From Paraplanobispora takensis (lineage in GTDB: Bacteria; Actinomycetota; Actinomycetes; Streptosporangiales; Streptosporangiaceae): a stretch of 54,849 nucleotides of DNA. Below, piece after piece: positions 43,767 to 51,062 of this stretch. A program made the translations under genes and the position numbers. Numbering within the stretch: position 1 is the first letter of the stretch; every line of letters begins with the position of its first letter. The notes beneath the pieces are model-generated. The model made no database searches, was not told the origin of the DNA, and saw only the letters and a list, made by a program, of their open reading frames with translations. Where the stretch lies: contig NZ_BOOK01000063.1 in the NCBI RefSeq assembly GCF_016863195.1, positions 1-54,849 on the forward strand. Reading direction: 5' to 3'.

Positions 43767-44249
43767 ATGCTCATCCGCTCATTCGTTCAGCACGACCTGG
43801 CGCGGCTCATCGAGCTGACCATCGAGACGTTCGGGCCGTTCTACGAGGACCACTTCCGCCCCCTGGTGGGCGAGGTCGTCTTCGCCAACCAGCACGGCGA
43901 CTGGCGCGGCGACTATCGCGAGCAGGTCGCCGGACTCCACGACCCGGCTCGGCACAAGTACGTCGCGGTCGCCGAGATCGACGGCGCCGTCGCCGGGTAC
44001 GTGGCCTGGAGCGTCGACCCGGCTCGCAGGAACGGGGCCGTCACGCACCTCGCCGTCTCCGCCGGGCACCGGCGGCACCACGCGGGCACCACGCTGTGCG
44101 AGCACGCCTTCGGTGAGATGCGCTCCCTCGGAGCCGAGGTGGTCGAGATCGGCACCGGCGGCGACGCCTTCCACGCGCCCGCCAGAGCTCTCTACGAGAG
44201 GCTCGGGTGCACCCTGCTCCCGATCGCCGTCTACTACAAGACGCTCTGA
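43767..44249 (+). CDS. GNAT-family N-acetyltransferase
   Basis: A 160-aa single GNAT domain: MLIRSFVQHDLARLIELTIETFGPFYED, YVAVAEIDGAVAGYVAWSVDPA, the acetyl-CoA loop HLAVSAGHRRHHAGTTLCEHAF (H-R-R-H-H-A-G-T variant of Q/R-x-x-G-x-G/A), and the end ALYERLGCTLLPIAVYYKTL. The substrate is unknown. AAAGG precedes ATG 43767. The 204 bases before it show no other gene. A strong terminator follows the stop. Confidence 0.85.
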   Translation: MLIRSFVQHDLARLIELTIETFGPFYEDHFRPLVGEVVFANQHGDWRGDYREQVAGLHDPARHKYVAVAEIDGAVAGYVAWSVDPARRNGAVTHLAVSAGHRRHHAGTTLCEHAFGEMRSLGAEVVEIGTGGDAFHAPARALYERLGCTLLPIAVYYKTL

Positions 44250-44254
44250 CCGGA

Positions 44255-44293
44255 CTCCTGCGGGACGGGCCTGCACCGCCCGTCCCGCAGGAG
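44255..44293. terminator. Strong bidirectional hairpin terminator
   Basis: CTCCTGCGGGACGGGC (44255-44270) and GCCCGTCCCGCAGGAG (44278-44293) are perfectly complementary over 16 bp around a 7-base loop. It lies between the convergent GNAT and ECF sigma genes, five bases after the GNAT stop. Confidence 0.85.
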
Positions 44294-44319
44294 CGGGCGG
44301 TGGACCGGCGGGCCGGCGG

Positions 44320-45216
44320 TCAGCCGTCGAGGACGGCCAGGTCGAGACGGCGCAGGCGGTCGGGGTCGGCGAGGACGTCGATGGTGACGATCCGGCCACC
44401 GGTGATGGTGAAGCCGATGACCGCCACCGGTTTTCCCCCGGCGACGGTGACGAGCCCGGCGGCCCCGTTCACCAGCGCCGGCCGGGCGGAGCGGCCGAGC
44501 CGCCGGAAGGTGAGCGCCTGCCCGGCCACGGCCGCCGCGCCGCGGACCTTCCGCAGCCCGCCCGCCGGTACGGCGCCGCGATCGGCGCGCAGTACGACCT
44601 CGGGGTCGAGGACGGCCACCAGCGCGTCGAAGTCGCCGCCGCGCGCGGCGGCGAGGAAGGCGTCGACGACCGCGCGCTGGCGGGCGAGATCCGGTTCGGG
44701 GGCCGGGACCGACCCCTGCACCCTGCGGCGTGCCCGGCTGGCCAGCTGCCGGGTCGCGACGGGGGAGCGCCCCACGATCGGCGCGATCTCCTCGAAGGGC
44801 AGGGCGAACATGTCGTGCAGCACGAACGCCAGCCGCTCGGCGGGGGCCAGCGTTTCGAGCACCACGAGCAGCGCGATGCCGACCGCGTCCGCCACCAGGA
44901 CCTCGTGCTCGGGATCGCTCCCGGGGTCACGGCCGACGATCGGGTCGGGCAGGCGCGCGCCCGGCGGCTCGTCCAGGGGATCCTCGCGCCGCGTGGCGCG
45001 CGAGCGGAGCATGTCCAGGCACACCCGCCCGACGACCGTGGTCAGCCAGCCGGCCAGGTTCTGCACGCCGCCGGTGCCGGAACGGCTGAGCCGCAGCCAC
45101 GCCTCCTGCACGGCGTCGTCGGCCTCGCTCAGCGAGCCGAGCATCCGGTAGGCCACCGCCCGCAGCTGAGGCCGGTGCGTCTCGAACCGCTCGGCCAGGA
45201 AGTCGTCTCCGCCCAT
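44320..45216 (-). CDS. ECF41-type RNA polymerase sigma factor with C-terminal SnoaL-like domain
   Basis: A 298-aa sigma factor. Region 2 (about 8-75) is FETHRPQLRAVAYRMLGSLSEADDAVQEAWLRL; region 4 (about 115-170) is LLVVLETLAPAERLAFVLHDMFALPFEEIAPIVGRSPVATRQLASRARRR. The C-terminal SnoaL-like extension (about 180-298) carries VAGGKP and ADPDRL, corresponding to the DGGGK and NPDKL motifs of ECF41 proteins. That extension regulates activity in place of a separate anti-sigma factor. GAGGA precedes ATG 45216. The gene faces an NAD(P)-binding protein, and both have an ECF41-type promoter in the gap, which supports autoregulation. Confidence 0.9.
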   Translation of the reverse strand: MGGDDFLAERFETHRPQLRAVAYRMLGSLSEADDAVQEAWLRLSRSGTGGVQNLAGWLTTVVGRVCLDMLRSRATRREDPLDEPPGARLPDPIVGRDPGSDPEHEVLVADAVGIALLVVLETLAPAERLAFVLHDMFALPFEEIAPIVGRSPVATRQLASRARRRVQGSVPAPEPDLARQRAVVDAFLAAARGGDFDALVAVLDPEVVLRADRGAVPAGGLRKVRGAAAVAGQALTFRRLGRSARPALVNGAAGLVTVAGGKPVAVIGFTITGGRIVTIDVLADPDRLRRLDLAVLDG

Positions 45217-45217
45217 C

Positions 45218-45244
45218 GGTCACATCCTCTCGCTGTGTTTCGTC
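45218..45244 (+). promoter_or_regulatory. ECF41-type promoter driving the NAD(P)-binding gene
   Basis: GGTCACA (45218-45224), exactly 16 bases, then CGTC (45241-45244). The ECF41 consensus from the literature is TGTCACA-N16-CGTC. Transcription would start near 45251, leaving a leader of about 60 bases. It overlaps the promoter of the opposite strand head to head. Confidence 0.65.
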
Positions 45245-45252
45245 ATAACGGT

Positions 45253-45279
45253 GACGAACCGGACCCGGCAGATGTGACG
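45253..45279 (-). promoter_or_regulatory. ECF41-type promoter driving the sigma factor gene
   Basis: On the minus strand CGTCACA (45273-45279), exactly 16 bases, then CGTC (45253-45256). Transcription would start near 45246 with a leader of about 30 bases to ATG 45216. The two -10 elements, CGTC and GACG, flank eight bases and form an inverted repeat, so RNA polymerase can hardly occupy both promoters together. Confidence 0.65.
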
Positions 45280-45312
45280 GGACGGCCACGGCTCACAGGA
45301 GGGAGACGGCGG

Positions 45313-45981
45313 ATGAAACTCGCGATCTTCGCGGCGACCGGCGGTATCGGCAGGCAGCTCCTCGACCAGGCCGTCGCCGCGGGCCACGATGTCACGGCGG
45401 TCGTACGGAACCCCCGCAAACTGCCGTTCACGCGGGCACGCGTCGTCGCCGTCGACCTGGAGGCCGCCGACCCGCGGGCGCTGCGGACCGCGCTCGAGGG
45501 AGCCGACGCGGTCCTGTCCGGTCTCGGCCCGCGGGCGAGGTCCGAGGCCGGAGTCGCAGAGCGGGGCACCCGGGCCGTCGTCTCGGCGATGCAGGCGAAC
45601 GAGGTGCGCCGCCTCGTCGTGGTCAGCGCCGCGCCGATCGGCACGGTGCCCTCGCCCGGCCGCCCGCGCCCTCCCCGGCACGACCCGGGCGACGGGTTCC
45701 TGGTCAGAACCCTGGCCTATCCGCTGGTCAAGGCGATCCTGCGTGAGCACTACGCCGATCTCGCACGGATGGAGGACCTCCTGCGCGACAGCGGGCTGGA
45801 CTGGACCGTCGTACGGCCGCCGCGGCTCACCGACAGGCCGCTCACCGGCGCCTACCGGACGGCCTACGGCCGGAACCTGCGCCGCGGCCTGTTCGTCTCC
45901 CGCGCCGACGTGGCCCACTGCATGCTCCACGCCCTCGACCGGCCCGAGACGATCAAGCAGACCATCGGCATCGCCGACTAG
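45313..45981 (+). CDS. NAD(P)-binding (atypical SDR, NmrA/YwnB-like) protein
   Basis: A 222-aa protein. It begins MKLAIFAATGGIGRQLLDQAVAAGHDVTAVVRNP, with the GxxGxxG-type nucleotide motif (ATGGIGR), then ADAVLSGLGPRA, RRLVVVSAAPIG, and YADLARMEDLLRDSGLDWTVVRPPRLTD, typical of atypical SDRs without the YxxxK motif. It is a likely redox sensor or reductase. Sigma factors of the ECF41 group usually control a neighbouring oxidoreductase-like gene, and this gene has a matching promoter. GGAGGGAG lies about a dozen bases before ATG 45313. Confidence 0.87.
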   Translation: MKLAIFAATGGIGRQLLDQAVAAGHDVTAVVRNPRKLPFTRARVVAVDLEAADPRALRTALEGADAVLSGLGPRARSEAGVAERGTRAVVSAMQANEVRRLVVVSAAPIGTVPSPGRPRPPRHDPGDGFLVRTLAYPLVKAILREHYADLARMEDLLRDSGLDWTVVRPPRLTDRPLTGAYRTAYGRNLRRGLFVSRADVAHCMLHALDRPETIKQTIGIAD

Positions 45982-46010
45982 AGACCGGCCGGAGCCGGTC
46001 CCGGAGCGCC

Positions 46011-47024
46011 TCAGATCGCGGCCAGGTCCGCGGTGACGCTCGCCGCCGGGGCGGGCCGTACCCGGGTCCAGGAGGTTCCGGCCCACAGGTGCAGGGTCTC
46101 GGCGTCCCCCTGCGCCGCCGCGGCCCTGCGCAGCGGCGCCGTCAGGTGGTGCACCTGCGGGTAGGCGGCGGGGGCCAGGCCGGAGTACTCCGTCATGAAC
46201 CGGTTGACCAGGCCGCGCGCGGGACGTCCGGTGAAGGCCCTGGTCACGCCGGTCCGGGTGAAGCGCGGGTCGGTCAGCGCCGCGCGGTGGACCGCACCGG
46301 TGCCGCTCTCGGGGCACAGCAGGAAGGCGGTGCCCGCCGCCGCCGCGACCGCTCCCGCCGACAGGACCCGGGAGACGTCGGACGCCGAGGCGATGCCGCC
46401 GGCCGCGATGAGCGGGAGCCGGGACACCTCGCGTATCCGGGACAGCAGGGTGTCCAGGTCCGCCGCCTCGTCGTCGTTGTTGGCGAACGAGCCCCGATGC
46501 CCGCCCGCCTCCCGTCCCTGGACCCACAATGCGTCGGCGGACGCGGCCAGCCTGGCCTCGGCCGGCGAGGTCACCGTGACCACCACGGCGGCGCCCCTGC
46601 TCCGCAACGCCCGGATGAGCGCCTCTTCGGGACAGCCGAAGGTGAAACTCACCAGCGCGGGCGGGGCCGCGAGCAGATCCTCGATCTTGGCTGCGAAGTC
46701 GTCGTCACCGCCGTGCGGGACCCCCGGTTCGGTGCCGAGCCGCCGCGCCTCTCCCTCGACGACCCGCGCGTAGGCGTCGAGCTCGGCCGGGTCGGCCTCG
46801 TCGGCGGTGGGCATGAACACGTTCACCCCGAAGGGACGGGGCGTGAGCCCGCGCGTCCGCTCGATCTCCTGCCGCATCCGCGCGGCCGTCTTGTATCCGG
46901 CCGCGAGGAACCCCAGTCCTCCGGCGCCGGACACGGAGGCGGCCAGTTCGGGGGTGGACGCCCCGCCGGCCATCGGCGCCTGGATGACCGGCAGACCGGG
47001 CAGCCACGGCATCGGGTCGGGCAT
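46011..47024 (-). CDS. Nitronate monooxygenase (2-nitropropane dioxygenase-like)
   Basis: A 337-aa FMN-dependent TIM-barrel enzyme: LPVIQAPMAGGASTPELAASVSGAGGLGFLAAGYKT (start), PFGVNVFMP, LVSFTFGCPEE, ALWVQGREAGGHRGSF (FMN-binding, catalytic His), LPLIAAGGIASASDVSRVLSAGAVAAAAGTAFLLCPESG. It oxidises alkyl nitronates such as propionate-3-nitronate; the physiological role is usually detoxification. GAGGAG before ATG 47024 decides the start, although the frame is open to 47159. It is divergent from the FhuF-like gene across 133 bases that show no clear operator. Confidence 0.92.
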   Translation of the reverse strand: MPDPMPWLPGLPVIQAPMAGGASTPELAASVSGAGGLGFLAAGYKTAARMRQEIERTRGLTPRPFGVNVFMPTADEADPAELDAYARVVEGEARRLGTEPGVPHGGDDDFAAKIEDLLAAPPALVSFTFGCPEEALIRALRSRGAAVVVTVTSPAEARLAASADALWVQGREAGGHRGSFANNDDEAADLDTLLSRIREVSRLPLIAAGGIASASDVSRVLSAGAVAAAAGTAFLLCPESGTGAVHRAALTDPRFTRTGVTRAFTGRPARGLVNRFMTEYSGLAPAAYPQVHHLTAPLRRAAAAQGDAETLHLWAGTSWTRVRPAPAASVTADLAAI

Positions 47025-47157
47025 CGGTCGCTCCTCTCCACGGCCCGGGCCGTACCCCGGGCGGATACGCGCTCGGTGTGGTCTGTGGGAGTATGCCCGG
47101 TGCGGTCGCCTCCTCAGGGAATCGGGGCGGATCCCCCGGGAAAGGACGGTGGCCACC

Positions 47158-48060
47158 ATGCCGCAGGACCGGCGTGCCGGCCTTCCGGCTGCCCGTACGG
47201 CGGGCGGCTCTCCCGGCGCGTCCGTCGCCCGGGCGGTCGCCGACGTCTCGTCGATCGGCGGCTACTTCCACCTCGGCATCGGGCCGTCCTCCGGCGCCGG
47301 GCCGTGTTCGGAGGCCGGGTCGTCCTCCGGCGTCGAGTCGCCTTCCGGCACCGGGTCGTCCTCCGGCTCCGGAGCGGCGGACGGCGGCTGGCGTCCCCTG
47401 GCCGACCTGCTCACCGGCCCGGCCGTGCTGGAGGACATGATCATCGATGTGGCCGCGAGGCTGGGCACCGGCGAGATCCGGGTGGCCGCCTCCATCTGCT
47501 TCCAGGGACTCGCCGCCCGTCTGTGGTCACCCGCCGTCGGCGCCGTGGTGGCCCACGGCCTGCTCGTCGGCCTGGACCCGGAGTCCGTGCACTGGCGGGC
47601 GGACGCCGGCGGGCCGCTGCCGTTGCGCCTGTCCCGCCCGGCCGGGCGGTGGTTCCCGGATCCCGCGGCGGCCGCCGGGCCGCTGTACCGCACGGTGGTC
47701 ACCGGGCTGCTCGAACCGCTCGCCGGCACCGTCCGGCGGATCGTGAGGATCGCTCCGGGTCTGCTGTGGGGCAACGCGGCCTCCGCCCTGGTGGGCGCCG
47801 CCGGGGTCATGGCCCTCCAGCGGCCCGGGACGGCCGCCGCCGCCGCGGCGCTGGCCCGTGACCTGCTCGGCCGGGGACCGCTGCGCGGGACCGGCGAGCC
47901 GTCCGAGCCCGCCGCGGGCCGGTTGCTCTTCGTCCGGCGCAGCTGCTGCCTGTACTACCGCCTGCCCGGCGGCGGCATGTGCGGCGACTGCGCGTTGCTC
48001 GACCCCGCCAGGCGGCGCGCGCAGCGGGCACGCGCCGTGAACGACTCCCGAGGAGCCTGA
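47158..48060 (+). CDS. FhuF-like [2Fe-2S] ferric-siderophore reductase
   Basis: A 300-aa protein. An N-terminal Gly/Ser-rich stretch (about 38-75, with tandem SSSG.E-type units) precedes an FhuF-like domain: PLADLLTGPAVLEDMIIDVAARLGTGEIRVAASICFQGLAARLWSPAVGAV, then NAASALVGAAGVM. The C-terminus has RRSCCLYYRLPGGGMCGDCALL, the four-Cys CC-x10-CxxC pattern that binds the unusual FhuF [2Fe-2S] cluster. It likely reduces ferric-siderophore complexes in the cytosol. The stop overlaps a micro-ORF (TGATG), which in turn overlaps a ferredoxin-like gene. A decayed SIP-type reductase lies elsewhere in the window. Confidence 0.85.
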   Translation: MPQDRRAGLPAARTAGGSPGASVARAVADVSSIGGYFHLGIGPSSGAGPCSEAGSSSGVESPSGTGSSSGSGAADGGWRPLADLLTGPAVLEDMIIDVAARLGTGEIRVAASICFQGLAARLWSPAVGAVVAHGLLVGLDPESVHWRADAGGPLPLRLSRPAGRWFPDPAAAAGPLYRTVVTGLLEPLAGTVRRIVRIAPGLLWGNAASALVGAAGVMALQRPGTAAAAAALARDLLGRGPLRGTGEPSEPAAGRLLFVRRSCCLYYRLPGGGMCGDCALLDPARRRAQRARAVNDSRGA

Positions 48061-48125
48061 TGAACCACACTCTCACCCGGGGTCCGGCCCCGCTGGAGCG
48101 CGCCGGCGGGGCCGTACACGCATGA
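48060..48125 (+). CDS. 21-aa micro-ORF coupled between FhuF-like and ferredoxin genes
   Basis: ATG 48060 overlaps the FhuF-like stop (TGATG) and has GAGGAG five bases upstream. It reads MNHTLTRGPAPL... for 21 codons. Its TGA overlaps the ATG of the ferredoxin gene (ATGA). No domain or hydrophobic segment is visible. The exact overlap at both ends and the good ribosome site argue that it is translated, either as a small protein or as a coupling leader for the downstream gene. Confidence 0.55.
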   Translation: MNHTLTRGPAPLERAGGAVHA

Positions 48126-48499
48126 GCAGGATCACCGTCTGCCGCGGCTGCTGCTGCGGCACCTCCCGCACGGTGCCCGGGCTCGATCACGACGGGCAGC
48201 TCCACCGCCTGTCGCAGGTCGCCGAGACGCGGGTGACCGACTGCCTGAAGGTGTGCGAGCGGGCCAACGTCGTCGTCGTGCAGCCCTCACCGGCCGGACG
48301 CGCCGCCGGCGGCCGGCCGGTCTGGCTGGGCCTGGTCAACCAGCCGGACGCGGCCGACGACATCGCGGCCTGGATCCGCGCCGGCGGCCCCGGTCTCGCG
48401 CCGATCCCCGACATCCTCACCCTCTACGCCTTCACGCCGGCTCCCGCGGCGCGACGGCGAGGGGGCGGGCGGTCAGGAGGGCCCCGGAGGGCGGGGTAG
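48122..48499 (+). CDS. [2Fe-2S] thioredoxin-like ferredoxin (DUF1636-type)
   Basis: A 125-aa protein. It begins MSRITVCRGCCCGTSRTVPGLDHDGQLHRL and has VTDCLKVCERANVVVVQP; the C.GC.CG and C...C pairs fit a thioredoxin-like [2Fe-2S] ferredoxin. VWLGLVNQPDAADDIAAWIRAGGPGLAPIPDIL is typical of actinomycete relatives found next to siderophore-reductase genes. The last 15 residues are Arg/Gly-rich and overlap the convergent small gene. It probably supplies electrons to, or repairs, the FhuF-like protein; that link is inferred from coupling and genome position. Confidence 0.8.
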   Translation: MSRITVCRGCCCGTSRTVPGLDHDGQLHRLSQVAETRVTDCLKVCERANVVVVQPSPAGRAAGGRPVWLGLVNQPDAADDIAAWIRAGGPGLAPIPDILTLYAFTPAPAARRRGGGRSGGPRRAG

Positions 48500-48778
48500 G
48501 TTGACGTCGGCCTCGGCGGCGAGCTGGTCCTCCACCACCGCGCACCAGCGGTGCCACTGCTCCAGCCGTTGGTGCTCGTCCACATCGCCGGCCCCTGCCT
48601 GACTGAGCCTGCGATGATTGTCGGCCGCGCGTTCATGGGCCTCCACCAGTGCGTGGTGGCCGTGGCGGGCCAGGGCCTCGGCCATGGCGCCGCCCATGGC
48701 CATCTCGTTCGGAGTCCGGCTACAGCGCTGCTCGGAAGACGAAGCGCCGGTCTCGAAGTGATCTGCGGTGTCGTCCAT
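48473..48778 (-). CDS. Small hypothetical protein
   Basis: A 101-aa helical, His- and Glu-rich protein: MAMGGAMAEALARHGHHALVEAHERAADNHRRLSQAG and HQRLEQWHRWCAVVEDQLAAEADVN. It is soluble and not recognised. AGGTGA lies upstream of ATG 48778. Its 3' end overlaps the ferredoxin gene by 27 bases, convergent. Codon use is normal, so it is probably real, but no homologue comes to mind. Confidence 0.55.
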   Translation of the reverse strand: MDDTADHFETGASSSEQRCSRTPNEMAMGGAMAEALARHGHHALVEAHERAADNHRRLSQAGAGDVDEHQRLEQWHRWCAVVEDQLAAEADVNLPRPPGPS

Positions 48779-48900
48779 GCACGCTCACCTGCCCAAAGCG
48801 ATGCAGATATAGCACGAGTCAAAGTGATTTCGGCCGGGCTGTGGGCCCCGGCCGGGCTCCGGCAGACGGGCGATCCGGGGCCCGGCCAGGGGTGAAGGGG

Positions 48901-50550
48901 TCAGCCGCCGATCTTGCCCACTCCGGCGCCCGCGGTGACGATCGCCTTCACGGAGGCCGGATCGTCGAGGGTGTAGGAGTAGTAGGCCGAGGCCTCCTGC
49001 ACGCTGCCGCTGCAGTCGGGCGCGCCCGAGTCCTCGGCGAACACGTTGCCGCGCGCCACGCACCTGCCGGCCGGACCGGCGTAGGAGTTCGTCACCGGCT
49101 CCTCGACCCGCTCGAAGTAGTTGCCCTCGACCAGGCAGCCGGCATCGGCCTGGCAGGCCACTCCGGTGTCGGTGTTGTACACGTAGTAGTTGTTGAACAC
49201 GTGCACCGGCTCGCCGAACCGCACGCGCGGGTTGCGCTGCGGGGTGCGGTCGAACCAGTTGTGGTGGTAGGTGACCTTCAGCCGGCCGGTGTCCTGTGCG
49301 GCGTTGCCGTCGTCATGGCCGAGCAGCATGTTCTTGGTGTGGTCGTGCGTGCGGTTCCACGACACGGTGATGTACGACGAGCCGCGTTTGATGTCCACCA
49401 GGCCGTCGTAGCCGCAGCACAGGTCGTTGTGGTCGATCCAGACGTGGTGGGAGAACATCTGCACGTTGATCGCGTCGTCGGTCGCGCCGCGGAAGGTCAG
49501 GTTGCGGATGACGACGTTGCGCACCGCGTCGGCGGGCGGCGAGGTGACCGCGTTGTCGGCCGGCAGACCGATGTTGAACCCGCCGCCGCTGATGCCGGCG
49601 TCGGAGCCGATGCCGGCGATCGTCTTGTCCGAGGTGACGTCGTGCATCCCCGCCGGGACCGCGATCATCCCGCGCACGCAGATGTTCAGGGGGCCGCTCC
49701 GGCCGATCGCGGAGATCAGCTCGCCGGCCGTGTCGACCTCGACGGTCGGCCCGCCCGCGCCTCCCGTGGTGCCGTTGCGGCCCCAGGCGTTCACCGAGGC
49801 GAAGCCGCGGGGCGAGCCGGAGGCGGCGCAGGAGCCCGGGGGCAGCGTGACCGTGGGGGTGACGGTCGGGGTGACGGTCGGGGTGACGGTGGGGGAGGGC
49901 GGCGGCCCGGTCGGCCCGGCGACGTCGGTCACCAGCACGTCGTCGAAGGAGGCGCTCGCGTAGTAACCGGCCAGGCCCGCCCTGCCGGAGGCGATGGAGG
50001 CGTCCGTGGCCGAGACGACCTCCGCGCCGCCGACGAAGCCGCGCAGCGTCGTGCCGAACGCCTCCAGCCTGAGGGTGTACCACGTGCCCGCGGTCACCGT
50101 CGCCGGTGCCGAGTCGAGGATCACCGGGGCGCCGCCGGTCCGCTTGCCCAGGACCACCGAGCCCGCGTTGCTCAGTCCGAGGAAGTAGTAACCGCTGGTG
50201 CTCTGCGCCCTGGCCGCCACCGCGACGTACCGGCCGGCGCCGTTGAAGGCGATCGGCTTCACCCGTGCCTGCACCGCCTGGTCCGCCCAGCCGGCGCCGG
50301 CCAGGGCCCGGGCGTCCGCGCTGGTGCCGGACTGCCGGTAGGCCCGGGAGCCGTCGGCGACCACGGACCAGCTGCCGCCGGACCTGGACCAGCCGCCGGC
50401 GTCGCCGTCCTCGAAGTCGTCGCCGAACAGCGTGGCGGCGAACGCGCTGGACACCGGCGCCAGCGTCAGCGCCGCGAACAGCATGGCCGCGACGGCCGCC
50501 GTGAACGCGGCGAGCAGCGCGACGGCTCCGCGCTCTCTCCTTCTTCGCAC
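48901..50550 (-). CDS. Secreted pectate lyase (PL1) with N-terminal carbohydrate-binding-like domain
   Basis: 549 aa. Signal peptide about 1-38 (VALLAAFTAAVAAMLFAALTLAPVSSAFA); a LamG/DUF1080-like beta-sandwich (about 40-200) with DDFEDGDAGGWSRSGGSW and GTWYTLRLEAFGTTLRGFV; a TVTP repeat linker (about 215-235); then a PL1 helix (about 245-549). Lyase motifs: FASVNAWGRNGTTGGAGG, DDAINVQMFSHHVWIDHND (calcium Asp), and RNPRVRFGEPVHVFNNYY, with the catalytic Arg in RxPRxR. It should cleave polygalacturonate by beta-elimination outside the cell. GGGAGG precedes GTG 50550. A LacI-type half-operator lies 73 bases upstream. Confidence 0.92.
   Translation of the reverse strand: MRRRRERGAVALLAAFTAAVAAMLFAALTLAPVSSAFAATLFGDDFEDGDAGGWSRSGGSWSVVADGSRAYRQSGTSADARALAGAGWADQAVQARVKPIAFNGAGRYVAVAARAQSTSGYYFLGLSNAGSVVLGKRTGGAPVILDSAPATVTAGTWYTLRLEAFGTTLRGFVGGAEVVSATDASIASGRAGLAGYYASASFDDVLVTDVAGPTGPPPSPTVTPTVTPTVTPTVTLPPGSCAASGSPRGFASVNAWGRNGTTGGAGGPTVEVDTAGELISAIGRSGPLNICVRGMIAVPAGMHDVTSDKTIAGIGSDAGISGGGFNIGLPADNAVTSPPADAVRNVVIRNLTFRGATDDAINVQMFSHHVWIDHNDLCCGYDGLVDIKRGSSYITVSWNRTHDHTKNMLLGHDDGNAAQDTGRLKVTYHHNWFDRTPQRNPRVRFGEPVHVFNNYYVYNTDTGVACQADAGCLVEGNYFERVEEPVTNSYAGPAGRCVARGNVFAEDSGAPDCSGSVQEASAYYSYTLDDPASVKAIVTAGAGVGKIGG
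49856..49891. repeat. Three 12-bp tandem repeats encoding the TVTP linker
   Basis: GGGGTGACGGTC units at 49856-49867, 49868-49879 and 49880-49891 (last base changed) encode the Thr-Val-Thr-Pro linker between the binding domain and the lyase domain of the first pectate lyase. Unit number is likely variable between strains. Confidence 0.85.
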
Positions 50551-50622
50551 TGTGGAACCTCCCGTTCCGCCGGTGCGTCCGGCCGTGCGCGAGCCCGGCC
50601 GGACGCTCTGGTACGAAGTCAG

Positions 50623-50636
50623 GGAAAGCGCTGTCC
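50623..50636 (-). promoter_or_regulatory. LacI-type operator of the first pectate lyase (imperfect)
   Basis: GGAAAGCGCTGTCC matches the perfect palindrome at 50868-50881 at 13 of 14 positions and lies 73 bases upstream of the GTG start. AGCGCT-centred palindromes are typical of LacI-family repressors. Confidence 0.6.
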
Positions 50637-50826
50637 GGGTCTTCCGCACTTGTACGCCTCAGGGCGTGGCGGGTCAAGAACCCCGTTCGCGACCGCATCG
50701 CCGCCGACGCTGGGGAGTGGTCGTCCTCGCAGGTGGCAGCGGTGGTCTGGGATCGGTGAATCGCCGGAGGGGAAGGGGTCGGCCGTCTCTCCGGAGTCAA
50801 GACGGGATTTTCTGGGGACTTCACTG

Positions 50827-50855
50827 TTGACTGGCATGGGTTGTTAAAGTACGTT
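50827..50855 (+). promoter_or_regulatory. Core promoter of the second pectate lyase
   Basis: TTGACT (50827-50832), a 17-base spacer and TACGTT (50850-50855) form a good -35/-10 pair, in the most AT-rich stretch of the region. Transcription would start near 50862, a few bases before the LacI-type operator, leaving a leader of about 200 bases. Confidence 0.6.
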
Positions 50856-50867
50856 CGCGCTAGTCAA

Positions 50868-50881
50868 GGAAAGCGCTTTCC
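50868..50881 (+). promoter_or_regulatory. LacI-type operator (GGAAAGCGCTTTCC), perfect palindrome
   Basis: A perfect 14-bp palindrome right downstream of the predicted transcription start, in the position of a roadblock operator. The near copy at 50623-50636 faces the other lyase. A LacI-family regulator outside this window is the likely binder. Confidence 0.75.
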
Positions 50882-51062
50882 CCTTTTCCCGGTGAGAAGA
50901 GTTCTCCCGTGAGAAAGAGGCGGTGCCCCGCCGTCGTCGCCGTGTGCGGCGACCACGGCCGGAGGGCCGCGGGTCGAACAGCCATGGACCGAAGCGTCGT
51001 GGCCGGACCGCCATGGAACGGCCGCGGCATGTACGGCGAACGCCCAGAAAGCAGAGCGATCC

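Larger units (their letters stand above)
50551..51062. other. 512-bp divergent regulatory region between two pectate lyase genes
   Basis: No gene was found here. It holds the LacI-type sites at 50623-50636 and 50868-50881, the promoter at 50827-50855, and an inverted repeat GAGAA-GAG-TTCTC at about 50893-50905 in the long leader of the second lyase. Open frames crossing the region continue antisense or out of frame into the lyases and are not coding. Confidence 0.6.
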
